Positions 54,650-64,000 of a stretch of DNA of 64,000 nucleotides are shown here, in pieces. Source of the DNA: Argyresthia goedartella. Lineage: Eukaryota; Arthropoda; Insecta; Lepidoptera; Argyresthiidae. The notes beneath the pieces are model-generated. The model worked only from the letters and a program-made list of their open reading frames with translations, ran no database searches and was not told the DNA's origin. Where the stretch lies: assembly GCA_949825045.1 (NCBI GenBank), contig OX463821.1, positions 35,794,486 to 35,858,485 on the forward strand, given 5' to 3'. A program made the translations under genes and the position numbers. The first letter of the stretch is position 1; every line of letters starts with the position of its first letter.

Positions 54650-55642
54650 CAGGGCATCAACAAATTTAAAGCGTGGTAAAAAAATTGTTGCTCAATCTCG
54701 TGAAATTGTAAATAATGATTATAACTATTTTAGAAAAGAAGCTAATTTATATAAAAAATAATAAAGTAAATATCATCAAAAAAAATTGACAGGGTTTGTG
54801 AAGCAACCGGAGTTTCAAAAAGATTCGTGTTAAAATTTTTGAAGGAAAACAACAAGCTCTCAGGTCAGTCACATAAAGATCAACAAACCAAAGAAGTGCC
54901 CGGCAAAAAATATCGTTTAAAAATGGATGATTTTAATTATTGCGTGATACAACGAATTATATAAAACTTTCATGAAAGATTTAAAGAGCTTCATTCGTTG
55001 CGATCACTACACAAAAAACTAAGAGAGGAAATGGGATTCAAAGGCTCAATTTTATCTCTGCGAAATATAATCCGAGACATGGGATCCAGATTTAGACAAA
55101 CCGACAATAACAGGAGTATTTTGATGGAAAAACATGGCGTCCGTTTAAAAAGAATAAAATATTTGAGAGAAATCCCACAATTAATGGCTACTAGTAAAAA
55201 TATTGTTTATACTGATGAATCATATATTCATACAACACACACTAAAACCAAAAGCTGGACGGACGCAGCCAATAAAAATCTGAAGTAGCCTATACCAAAA
55301 GGTCGAAGATTTATTAATTGTTCACGCAGGTAATGAAAAGGCTTTGTACCTGGAGCTCTTTTACTAAATCAGTCCGCGAATCCCGATGGCGTTTACCACA
55401 AGGAAATGAATGCTGAGAAATGAATGTATAGAAGTATGAGAAGTGGTTAAGAACACAACTGATGCCTAATTTACCCGATAACAGCGTTGTTGTTATAGAT
55501 AACACTTCTTACCACAAAAAATGCTGTAGGATCTTCTACAATGAATTTATCCCTTTGCAGTGTTTTACGTTGAAATGAATATTTATTACTGTGCTTGCTA
55601 ATATCGTATATTTTAATTTAGGTAAGTAAGTATAACAAAATG
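54650..55642 (+). pseudogene. Tc1-like transposase, first part
   Basis: After a damaged start, the plus strand reads RVCEATGVSKRFVLKFLKE (helix-turn-helix, about 54795), RFKELHSLRSLHKKLREEMG (54980) and the first catalytic aspartate in VYTDESYIHTTHT (about 55205). Then come KGRRFINC, GFVPGALLL and the second aspartate in VVVIDNTSYHNK (about 55490). Stops and frame changes appear at 54970, 55290 and 55400. The frame is broken at 55642 by the BEL/Pao insertion and resumes at 60718. Confidence 0.82.
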
Positions 55643-55786
55643 TGTGTCTATCTCAAGCAAGAGTCTATCAGCTACTGGTTGGTCGGGCTCGCGTGCCGAT
55701 CCACTCTCGCCTTCATAGTCGTCTTGGGGCGGCGGGGTGCGCGGGGCGGCGCCGGCTGCTGTGACGTCAGAGTAGACTCCTCGACA
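55643..55786 (-). repeat. BEL/Pao 3' LTR, 144 bp
   Basis: On the minus strand it runs from TGTCGAGGAGTCTACTC (55786) to GATAGACACA (55643), with TG...CA ends. The 101 bp 55686-55786 are identical to the LTR piece at 60613-60713, as read. The purine-rich GGCCCGGGAGAT just upstream on the minus strand is a plausible polypurine tract. Confidence 0.82.
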
Positions 55787-55813
55787 ATCTCCCGGGCCAC
55801 TAAAATCTCAGTT

Positions 55814-58132
55814 TTAGTCGTCTCCTTCCTCTTCTTCCTTTTCTTCTTCTTTTTCTTCTTCTTCTAGAAGGGGGCATATTCTGCTGATTGCCCGTCTAAG
55901 TATGCCCTTACTCGTTCGGACGTCTGCGACACGACATGCTCCATCGGTACCTGGGTATAAGGTCTCAATTCGTCCAAGCGGCCACTTCAACGGGGGTGAA
56001 TCTTCTTGTTTTATCATTACAAGTTGACCAGTCTTCAAATCCGGCTGGCGTTTTTGCCATTTTGTTCTCTGTTGCAACTCACACAGGTAATCTCGACTCC
56101 ATCTGGTCCAGAAATGTTGTCTCGCTTGCTCGATTCTGGCATATCTGTGCAGCCTGTATGGGTTCACCTCTTGCAGGTCCGGAGATGGCAGCGACGTCAT
56201 TGGTCTCCCGATGAGGAAGTGCCCTGGGGTGAGAGGAGAAAGATCATCTGGATTAGAGGATAAAGGACATAGGGGTCGAGAGTTAAGTATTGCCTCGACT
56301 TGGCAAAGCAAAGTTGTAAGCTCCTCGAAAGTCATATGCGTGTTTCCTAAAACTCTTTTAATGTGATATTTAGCTGACTTCACAGCTGCCTCATTTAGTC
56401 CACCAAAATTAGGCGAATAGGCAGGGGAAAACTTGAATCTGACACCCTCCCCCGCACAAAAGTCCGACACAGAGTTACCGCTATCTTCTAAAAACCTTCC
56501 AATTGCCCGATTGGCCCCCACATAAGCGGACCCATTGTCGCAGAATAATACACGGCTTTTGCCTCTCCTACTGAACATTCTTCTTAGACTAAGAATAAAT
56601 GCTTCTGTGCTTAAATCACTAACTAATTCTAAGTGCACTGCCTTAACCTTTAAACAAACAAAAACACAAATATATGCCTTAATTAACTTCGAGCCGCGGC
56701 CCTTCCTATCGTTAATGTATATCGGTCCAGCAAAATCTGTTCCCGTAATTTCAAAACAGGAACCGGGCTCAATTCTTTCCAACGGTAGGTTACCCATCAT
56801 CTGCTGCACAACCGCTCCTCTCAGCCGTTTGCAGCGCATGCAGTCATTGTATATTCGCCTGGCCAGAGTCCTGCCTCCTATTGGCCAGTAGTGCTCGCGA
56901 ATGACCGAGAGTAGCAGCTGTGGAGCTGCATGCATAAACTTTGTATGGTAATACCCAAATACAAGTTTAGTAAATGCATGTTTTGCATTTAATACAATGG
57001 GGTGACGCTTATCATAAGTACAGCTGGAGTTGTCCAATCTCCCTCCGACTCGAATTAAACCTAATTTATCTACAAATGGACTTAGATTAGAGAGGCTCTT
57101 ATGAGACTTTAAGCTTCCCTTAAAACTAGGATAACACTGTTGCTGTGCTAAGTATACCAATCTTCTTTCAGAGGTCTCCAATTCATCTACAGAAATGGAG
57201 TCCTTACAGATGTTGTTCTTATTTCTACAATTGTTTATAAATCTACCCACATATGCAAATATGCGTCGCAGTTTCTGAAAACTAGAATATTTTGAAAATT
57301 CTATTACACTATGTGTCTGCGTCTGAGTTGCGTCAATGCAGGTTATGTGAGCGCGTAGCTCTGGCAGCTCGGCACAGATGGCGCTGACCTGACTTGGCCA
57401 TTGACTCGGTTCGTTCTTCAAAAAGTCAGGCCCTTCCCACCACAGCGTCGCAGCCTCGATTTCATCTGGGTATACTCCGCGTGAAGCCAGGTCTGCTGGA
57501 TTCTGTGCTGAAGGAACATACATCCATGCACTGCTTTGACACAACTCATTCACTTCTGCCACACGATGCGATACAAAAGTTGCTAATTTATGTGACTGTG
57601 TACATAACCAACCCAGGACTATTTGCGAATCTGACCAAAAGTATTTTCGTGAAATTGCACAACGCAAAACACTTGCAACCTTATCACACAATCTTGCGGC
57701 TGTGAGTGCTCCGCATAACTCTAGTCTGGGGATGGTTGTGGCCTTAAGTGGCGCCACCTTCGCCTTTGCACACAAAAGCCTAACAGTGTAGTTACCCAAA
57801 GCATCACGCGAGCGCATGTAAATGCAACCTGCATATGCCTTCAGCGACGCGTCTGAAAACGTATGCAGTTCAATCTCTACTGGATTCCCACAAGATGCGT
57901 GACGCGGTATCTTCAGTTTGGATAAACAGGGAACAGCGTTTATGAATTTTATCCATTTTTCGTTGATGCTTTGTGGAACAAAATCATCCCAACCTATTTT
58001 TTCTAACCACAACGATTGTAATATAACCTTACAAATGATCACGCATAAACTAATTAACCCCATTGGGTCATAGATACTCGACGCAAGCGATAATATCATT
58101 CTCTTTGTGAATTTTACATTTTTATCAAAGTT
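55814..58132 (-). pseudogene. BEL/Pao pol, copy 1: A17-like region, RNase H and integrase
   Basis: A 5'-truncated pol, open to its stop. Residues 15-60 (SLASSIYDPMGLIS, LWLEKIGWDD) are the region after the RT. RNase H follows with Asp99 (TFSDAS), Glu143 (RLELCG) and Asp173 (WSDSQ). Next come the integrase zinc motif (His401, His406, His419, Cys436, Cys439), the integrase core with Asp471 (GTDFAGP), Asp537 (FCDNGSA) and Glu586 (GGLNEAA), and the C-terminal PLTPGHFLIGRPM domain. The frame runs into a GAA repeat (Glu/Lys-rich tail) and stops at 55814. The missing RT active site makes it non-autonomous. Confidence 0.9.
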
Positions 58133-58153
58133 GCTTAATTTATTCAATTGAGT

Positions 58154-60388
58154 AACTTTGATAAAAATGTAAAATTCACAAAGAGAATGATACTGTCGCT
58201 TGCGTCAAGTATTTATGACCCAATGGGGTTAATTAGTTTATGCGTGATCATTTGTAAGATTATATTACAATCGTTGTGGTTAGAGAAAATAGACTGGGAT
58301 GATTTTGTTCCACAAAGCATCAACGAAAAATGGATAAAATTCCTAAACGCTGTTCCCTGTTTATCCAAACTGAAGATACCGCGTCATGCATCTTGTGGAA
58401 ATCCAGTAGAGGTTGAACTGCATACGTTTTCAGATGCGTCACTGAAGGCATATGCAGGTTGCATTTACATGCGCTCGCGTGATGCTTTGGGTAACTACAC
58501 TGTTAGGCTTTTGTGTGCAAAGGCGAAGGTGGCGCCACTTAAGGCCACAACCATACCCAGACTAGAGCTATGCGGAGCACTTACAGCCGCAAGATTGTGT
58601 GATAAGGTTGTAAAAGTTTTGCGTTGTGTAATTTCACGAAAATACTTTTGGTCAGATTCACAAATAGTCCTGGGTTGGTTGTGTACACCCTCACATAAAT
58701 TAGCAACTTTTGTATCGCATCGTGTGGCAGAAGTGAATGAGTTGTGTCAAGGCAGTGCATGGATGTATGTTCCTTCAGCACAGAATCCAGCAGACCTGGC
58801 TTCACGCGGAGTATACCCAGAGGAAATCCAGACCGCGACGCTGTGGTGGGAAGGGCCTGACTTTTTGAAGAACGAACCGAGTCAATGGCCAAGTCAAGTC
58901 AGCGCCATCTGTGACGAGTTGCCAGAGCTACGCGCTCACATTACCTGCATTGACGCAACTCAGACGCAGACAGATAGTATAATAGACTTTTCAAAATATT
59001 CTAGCTTTCAGAAACTGCGACGCATTTTTGCTTATGTAAGTAGATTTATAAATAATTGTAGAAATAAGAACAACATCTGTAAGGACTCCATTTCTGTAGA
59101 CGAATTGGAGACCGCTGAAATTAGATTGGTATACTTAGCACAGCAACAGTGTTTTCCTAGTTTTAAGGAAAGCTTAAGGTCTCATAAGAGCCTCTCTAAT
59201 CTAAGTCCATTTGTAGATAAATTAGGTTTAGTTCGAGTCGGAGGGAGATTGGACAACTCCAGCTGTAAATATGATAAGCGTCACCCCGTTGTATTAAATG
59301 CAAAACATGCTTTAACTAAACTTTTATTTGGATATTACCATACAAAGTTTATGCATGCAGCTCCACAGCTGCTACTCTCGGTCATTCGCGAGCACTACTG
59401 GCCAATAGGAGGCAGGACTCTGGCCAGGCGAATATACAATGACTGCATGCGCTGTAAGCGGCTGAGAGGAGCAGTTGTGCAGCAGATGATGGGCAACTTA
59501 CCGTTGGAAAGAATTGAGCCCGGTTCCTGTTTTGAGATTACGGGAACAGATTTCGCCGGCCCGATACACATCAACGATAGAAAGGGCCGCGGTTCGAAGT
59601 TAATTAAGGCATATATTTGTGTTTTTGTTTGTTTAAAGGTTAAGGCAGTTCACTTAGAATTAGTTAGTGATTTAAGCACAGAAGCATTTATTCTTAGTCT
59701 AAGAAGAATGTTTAGTAGGAGAGGCAAAAGCCGTGTATTATTCTGTGACAATGGGACCGCTTATGTAGGGGCCAATCGGGCAATTGGAAAGTTTTTAGAA
59801 GATAGCGGTAACTCTGTGTCGGACTTCTGTGCGGGGGAGGGTATCAGATTCAAGTTTTCCCCTGCCTATTCGCCTAATTTTGGGGGACTAAATGAGGCAG
59901 CTGTGAAGTCAGCTAAATATCACATTAAAAGAGTTTTGGGAAACACGCATATGACTTTCGAGGAGCTTACAACTTTGCTTTGCCAAGTCGAGGCAATACT
60001 TAACTCTCGACCCCTATGTCCTTTATCCTCTAATCCAGATGACCTTTCTCCTCTCACCCCAGGGCACTTCCTCATCGGGAGACCAATGACGTCGCTGCCA
60101 TCTCCGAACCTGCAAGAGGTGAACCCGCACAGACTGCACAGATATGCCAGAATCGAACAAGCGAGACAACATTTCTGGACCAGATGGAGTCGAGATTACC
60201 TGTGTGAGTTGCAACAAAGAACAAAATGGCAAAAACGCCAGCCGGATTTGAAGACTGGGCAACTTATAATGATAAAACAGGAAGATACACCCCCATTGAA
60301 GTGGCCGCTTGGACGAATTGAGACCTTATATCCAGGAACTGATGGAGCATGTCGTGTCGCAGACGTCCGAACGAGCAAAGGCACTTAG
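58154..60388 (+). pseudogene. BEL/Pao pol, copy 2 (inverted), frameshifted near its end
   Basis: Same domains and order as copy 1, but on the plus strand. All catalytic residues of RNase H and integrase are retained. It differs from copy 1 at scattered residues (for example LEKIDWDD, VVKVLRCVIS and FLNAVPC), so it is not a fresh duplicate of it. A 2-base deletion near 60383 gives an early stop (TSKGT) before the Glu/Lys tail; the tail and GAA repeat remain in the DNA to about 60480. Confidence 0.9.
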
Positions 60389-60515
60389 ACGGGCAATCAG
60401 CAGAATATGCCCCCTTCTAGAACAAGAAGAAGAAGAAGAAAAAGAAGTAGAAGAAGAAGAAGAAGAAAAGGAAGAAGAAGACGACTAAAACAGAGATTTT
60501 AGTGGCCCGGGAGAT

Positions 60516-60611
60516 TGTCGAGAGGTATACTCTGACGTCACAGCAGCCGGCCGCCCCGCGCACCCCGCCCGCCCCAGGACGACAATGAAGGCGAGAGAGG
60601 GCACGCGAGCC
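60516..60611 (+). repeat. BEL/Pao LTR start belonging to pol copy 2
   Basis: It begins TGTCGAGAGGTATACTCTG and ends GGCACGCGAGCC, where it meets the oppositely oriented LTR across one T (60612). It differs from the outer LTR at many positions, including small indels. Confidence 0.82.
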
Positions 60612-60612
60612 T

Positions 60613-60713
60613 GGCTCGCGTGCCGATCCACTCTCGCCTTCATAGTCGTCTTGGGGCGGCGGGGTGCGCGGGGCGGCGCCGGCTGCTGTGACGTCAGAGT
60701 AGACTCCTCGACA
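60613..60713 (-). repeat. BEL/Pao 5' LTR piece of the outer element
   Basis: 101 bp, identical as read to the corresponding part of the 3' LTR, then cut at the dyad. The remaining 43 bp of the LTR and everything up to pol are missing. Confidence 0.82.
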
Positions 60714-60717
60714 AATG

Positions 60718-60991
60718 CAATATGACTGCCTCCATATCACCCAGACTTTAATCCCATAGAAAATATATGGGTAAAATTAAAAGGCTATGTCACCTCCAAA
60801 AATGTCTAAAACGTGAAAACTTAATAAAACGTCAGTGAAAAAACTGCTTATGGAAAAAAATGTTAGGAAATGTTAGGACCCGAAGAATGGACGAAAGTCT
60901 GTAATCAGGCAATAAAGTGTGAAGATGTGTTCTTAACAGAAGAAGAGAAATTAGATGTGTTTAACGAGCGTTTTATAATTAATGTAAATTG
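60718..60991 (+). pseudogene. Tc1-like transposase, last part
   Basis: Reads LPPYHPDFNPIENIWVKLKG, the third catalytic residue motif of Tc1/IS630 transposases, then GPEEWTKVCNQAIKCEDVFL and DVFNERFIINVN before a stop at about 60989. Frame changes near 60810 and 60870. It continues the protein interrupted at 55642. The BEL/Pao insertion lies between the second and third catalytic residues. Confidence 0.85.
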
Positions 60992-61379
60992 AAGAGGAGG
61001 AGGAGAAGGTTCTCAATTCCACGTGAATGCTTTTTTGTATATATGTTATAAGATTTCTAGAAGACACGTGAACCGTTATACATTATTTTTTTTTGTATTT
61101 GATAGGGTACACTTCCGTGATGGTCCCATGTATAGATCTTATAGATGTTAAAGATGTTCGTTAATGTTCAAATTCATGTCGCTTCTGCATAATAAATTTC
61201 TTAGGTCTACCTGTTAGTTATGTCATCTTGGCGGTGCTATAAATTGCGTTTATGATACTCCAAATTGAATGCTACCTAAAAGAAATCGTGGTAATTTATT
61301 TCGTGTCATTTCCGTCTCCGGATTTAGGCGATGATATTCGAGAAAAGCCGAATCTTTAACTGATTTTAATCGTTTTGTA
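60992..61379. other. AT-rich interval, no supported gene
   Basis: Probably the 3' flank of the Tc1-like element. Terminal inverted repeats were not identified. Confidence 0.4.
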
Positions 61380-61806
61380 CCAGGCTGTATGTCATGAACC
61401 GTGATAGCTAAACAAATGAAATTTTCACAGATGATGTATTTCTGTTACCGCTACAACAAATACTAAAAAACAGAATAAAATAAATATTTAAGGGGGCTCC
61501 CACACAAAAATGGGTACCAGAAACAGCGACGTCACACACATATAATCATCCAAGAAATGGGGTTGTTTTTTTCTTCAATCGAACCCGGGACCTCTCCCAT
61601 GGTAGACAGAGTCACAACCGCTGCGCCACAGAGGTCGTCAATACCACATACAAACTTATGAATACACCTAGTTACGTGCATGGAGTGTGAAAGTAGCCGC
61701 ACCAATAACTTTATTAACAACATTTTGGTATGTAAATTCCAATCTATTCAGTCCACACCATCCCTACCATTTGTAAGGTGGTATGGAACCCTTCGTTCGG
61801 TTTTTA
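61380..61806 (-). repeat. GGGTTCCGTACC repeat, copy D, carrying a SINE
   Basis: The minus strand opens CCGAACGAAGGGTTCCATACC, has the TGGTGTGGACTGAATAG and TAACTAGGTGTATTCATAAG landmarks, is interrupted by a SINE at 61645-61510, and resumes with GGGAGCCCCCTTAAATATTT and ATACAGCCTGGTAC. The terminal GGTACGGAACCC is missing, so this copy is 3'-truncated. Confidence 0.75.
61510..61645 (-). mobile_element. tRNA-headed SINE, third example
   Basis: On the minus strand, GACCTCTGTGGCGCAGCGGT (A box TGGCGCAGCGG) is followed by GGTCCCGGGTTCGATTG (B box) and a body with TATATGTGTGTGACGTCGCT and TTCTGGTACCC. The body resembles the SINE at 11985-12230. It has a better preserved polymerase III promoter than the other copies. 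Confidence 0.78.
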
Positions 61807-62339
61807 ACTTTACATTCACAACGACACTCATGAAAGACATCCGAAACAAAAAGAAAATGCACTTTTACTAATAATTGTTTTATTTACCTTTGTAGTAGAT
61901 TTCATTAATAATTTAACAAATGATAAGAAATTTATCAAGCAATAATAATTGAACCACAAACTAAGGCATTTTCGATTTTATTTAAATTAAACTATTACAC
62001 TTTCATATAACAGTCGCGGGATGACAACCAATAAACCACAATTACATACAATTCCATCCGGTTTAACGATAATTTGCAATTACGATTGCAATAGATTATG
62101 CTATTATGGATTCTTGTGCAAACTATTTCACTCACAGATATTACAATTATAAGGTTGATTGTTACCGTATTGTTTCTGAAAAAACTGCGAAACAATCGAA
62201 GAAGTAGTTTGGTCGGTCATTGCGCGCTGGGCAGAAAGGCTGGGCAACTTTTGGGGCGAATAAGAAATTTAAAAAAAAAGTTTTCATACTTCATCTTGTG
62301 ATGAAATTGCTTATTGATCCTATTTCTGTTTTATTAATC
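61807..62339. other. AT-rich interval, no supported gene
   Basis: No motif-bearing frame is visible. Confidence 0.4.
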
Positions 62340-62354
62340 CTATTAATTTTCCCA

Positions 62355-62420
62355 ACTTTGGCAATTCCTGACGACTACCTTCGGGAGACGTAATAAAAGG
62401 CTTGAAATACGCACAAATAC
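62355..62420 (-). repeat. LTR-like scrap resembling the TRIM LTR
   Basis: On the minus strand, AAGCCTTTTATTACGTCTCC, continuing CG, matches the stretch at about 16422-16444 of the TRIM-like LTR. In both cases a GCCAAA/GGCAAA-type end follows within 40 bp. It lies just downstream of the gypsy relic at 62500-63303 in the same orientation. Confidence 0.45.
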
Positions 62421-62499
62421 TATCTAGCTTTATTATTACAAATACTTAATTTATCAAATAAGCCATCCAGGGAAATGAACAATTAGAAAAATGATTTGA

Positions 62500-63303
62500 T
62501 GTATCTCAATATAGCTGGTTATTACAGCCGGGTATTTTGATCTTGGACAACATCAGATTGGATTTTTTGTCTTTAAAACCTGTGTCCAATAGCTGGAGCT
62601 TAGACATTTCTTCGAAATCTACCCCCAAAGGTGTGATCCTCGTGTCCTCGATAATTCTTGATAAAGCGTCCGCCTTACGTTCTCGGATCCGTTAATATGT
62701 CGTATATCCGTGCTTTACTGCGACATATAGTCAAGTTGACGAATTCTTCGAGGCGGGTCGTCGATATTTGATTTCATTGAAAATGCGAAAGTTATTGGGT
62801 TTATGATCTGTATATATCTTGAACTCTCGTCCAATCACGAGCATTTAGAAATGCTTCACAGCCAGATAGGTGCGCAAAAACTCTCGTTCATGTGTTGAAT
62901 ATTTATGCTCTGATGGGTTTTTTGAAAAGAAACCGAGGGGTATCCATTTTCCACCCTCTTTTTGTTGCAGAACGGCGCCCGCGCAGTCGTTTCTGGCATC
63001 AGTCTTTAGTGAGATGGATGCATTACTAGCAGGATGTGATAGAATTGCCAAGTTTTTCATGAGCTCCTTACATATTTCGAAGGACTCTTCACCTTCTTTT
63101 GTCCATTTTACTAAACTCTTATTGTTCTTCTTGCAGCCATGTATATTCTTGTTAAATTTTGCTCGATAAAAAGCCGCTTTTGGGATGCTGCTCCTATAAA
63201 AATGAACCATTCCCAAAAATCTCCGCAGCATGTTAACCTTTTCTGGCTTAGAAAAATTGGTTTTATCCTGTATCTCTTGTTGGAGATAAGATCGCTTGTA
63301 CAC
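62500..63303 (-). pseudogene. Ty3/gypsy-type pol relic (RT end and RNase H)
   Basis: The open minus-strand part (63303-62845) reads MLRRFLGMVHFYRSSIPKA, LVKWTKEGEESFEICKELM, then RNase H ISLKTDARNDCAGAVLQQ, WIPLGFFSKNPSEHKYST and LAVKHF. Further down, with frame changes, come the KIYTDHKP-like and ADALSRI-like motifs. The RT active site and the integrase are absent. It differs in detail from the scrap at 3681-3995. Confidence 0.85.
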
Positions 63304-64000
63304 TTTTATCTAGTAAATATTACACTATTTTTATGAATATTTTAATTGCAGTACAATAAATATAGAAAGTATGAAATCACATAATCAAAAAATACTATGT
63401 TTTGCTTTAAACGAAGCTCAGAAGTTTTCTGCATGTTAGGAGAAACGCTCTTCTGATATTCATGATCATTGTTGAATTACTACGAGTAGGTAATAATCGT
63501 AGAGACATATTTTTAAACCCCGACAAAAAAGAGGGGTGTTATAAGTTTGAAAGCGTCTGTCTGTGTGTCTGTAGGTCTGATCGTGGCACTCTAGTGTTCA
63601 AACTGGTGGACCGATTTTAATGCGGCTTTTTAATTGGAAGAAGACATCACTGCGTTGGTTCTTAGAAATATTTTATTAAAATTGATTCAGTGGTTCAAAA
63701 GTAATTAGCCTAAATCGGAAATAACTGGATAAATTTAGCCTTATTTTTAGGATTTTGTTAATGGGTCGATGTTGTTTTAAATTTATATAGTCACAGCAGC
63801 CTGTAAAACTGAGCCGTAGAACGGTAAAGTTACGCACTACGCACAGATTCGTATAGATTGAATAGTGCAAGATCCCACTATTTATACGTGATTTATACCA
63901 ACAGTCCTGAAACTCGTTAGTAAGCAAATAGCATTCGCCGCATAATATTTCAATAAAAAGCCATGTCGCGAGGTTGAGTGGTCAACAGCCTCTTAGCCGC
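63304..64000. other. Window end, repeat-like, no supported gene
   Basis: 63519-63645 contains CCCCGAC...GAGGGGTGTTATAAG, then GTCTGTCTGTGTGTCTGT and GGACCGATTTTAATGCGGC. I associate this pattern with a widespread lepidopteran non-coding repeat (short palindromic head, then a GTCTGT-rich section). The rest is AT-rich. Confidence 0.5.

Larger units (their letters stand above)
55643..60713 (-). mobile_element. BEL/Pao retrotransposon with a head-to-head double pol
   Basis: The unit is flanked by AATG (55639-55642 and 60714-60717). Outermost are pieces of one LTR on the minus strand (60713-60613 and 55786-55643). Inside are a minus-strand pol (58132-55814), a plus-strand pol (58154-60388) and a plus-strand LTR start (60516-60611). 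Both pol copies begin at the same codon region, and the two LTR arms meet at a near-perfect dyad at 60612. No gag, protease or RT core is present. See the finding on its origin. Confidence 0.85.

Noticed and set aside
58133..58153. Simple tandem inversion of a single BEL/Pao copy
   Set aside because: The two pol copies and LTR arms differ at many positions while the outer LTR pieces are identical, so one is not a direct duplicate of the other.
61575..61645. A functional tRNA gene on the minus strand
   Set aside because: Good A and B boxes but part of a SINE nested in a repeat; no acceptor stem pairing seen.
1..64000. CRISPR arrays, bacterial operons, rRNA or plasmid features
   Set aside because: No regularly spaced short repeats, no ribosome-binding-site-led gene runs and no rRNA-like sequence; the content is eukaryotic transposable elements throughout.

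Overview
This is eukaryotic, AT-rich, almost gene-free DNA packed with transposable elements. It is most likely from an insect, and probably a moth or butterfly. That inference rests on the mixture seen: DD37D (maT) and DD34D mariner transposons, a Jockey-clade LINE, a LINE family with a hairpin 3' UTR, an RTE-like tail ending in (GAT)n, tRNA-headed SINEs, copia, gypsy and BEL/Pao elements, and a DIRS element. I found no host protein-coding gene, rRNA, functional tRNA gene or CRISPR array. Nearly every long reading frame belongs to a mobile element, and most are broken.

Layout. 1-6 kb: LINE ends, a gypsy scrap and dispersed repeats. 6.1-8.75 kb: a maT transposon beside a mariner, each with one nonsense codon. 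8.8-13.3 kb: SINEs and the GGGTTCCGTACC repeat family, one copy split by an unrecognised 553-bp insertion. 13.6-18.2 kb: an old LINE (minus strand) carrying two later insertions, a 380-bp LINE tail and a 1047-bp LTR mini-retrotransposon; each has a clean 5-bp target duplication. 18.65-19.96 kb: a second maT, same length, with an intact transposase. 20.4-30.1 kb: LINE fragments and a copia relic split by two LINEs. 30.1-35.0 kb: further LINEs. 35.9-41.1 kb: a complete GC-rich Jockey-type LINE with an 11-bp target duplication, intact ORF2, and ORF1 shifted at two nine-base homopolymers. 45.6-50.8 kb: a near-complete DIRS-type tyrosine-recombinase retrotransposon with inverted ends and an internal complementary region, inserted into a LINE. 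54.6-61 kb: a Tc1-like transposase interrupted by a BEL/Pao element made of two head-to-head pol copies. 61-64 kb: a repeat carrying a SINE, a gypsy relic and AT-rich sequence.

The open transposase at 18.8 kb and the Jockey ORF2 at 36-38.7 kb look potentially functional. The DIRS and BEL/Pao units look young but carry frameshifts or truncations. Nesting gives relative ages: the LINE at 13.6-18.2 kb is older than its two guests, the LINE flanking the DIRS is older than the DIRS, and the Tc1-like gene is older than the BEL/Pao unit. No identity values, alignments or database searches were run; all family calls come from motifs and layout read by eye.
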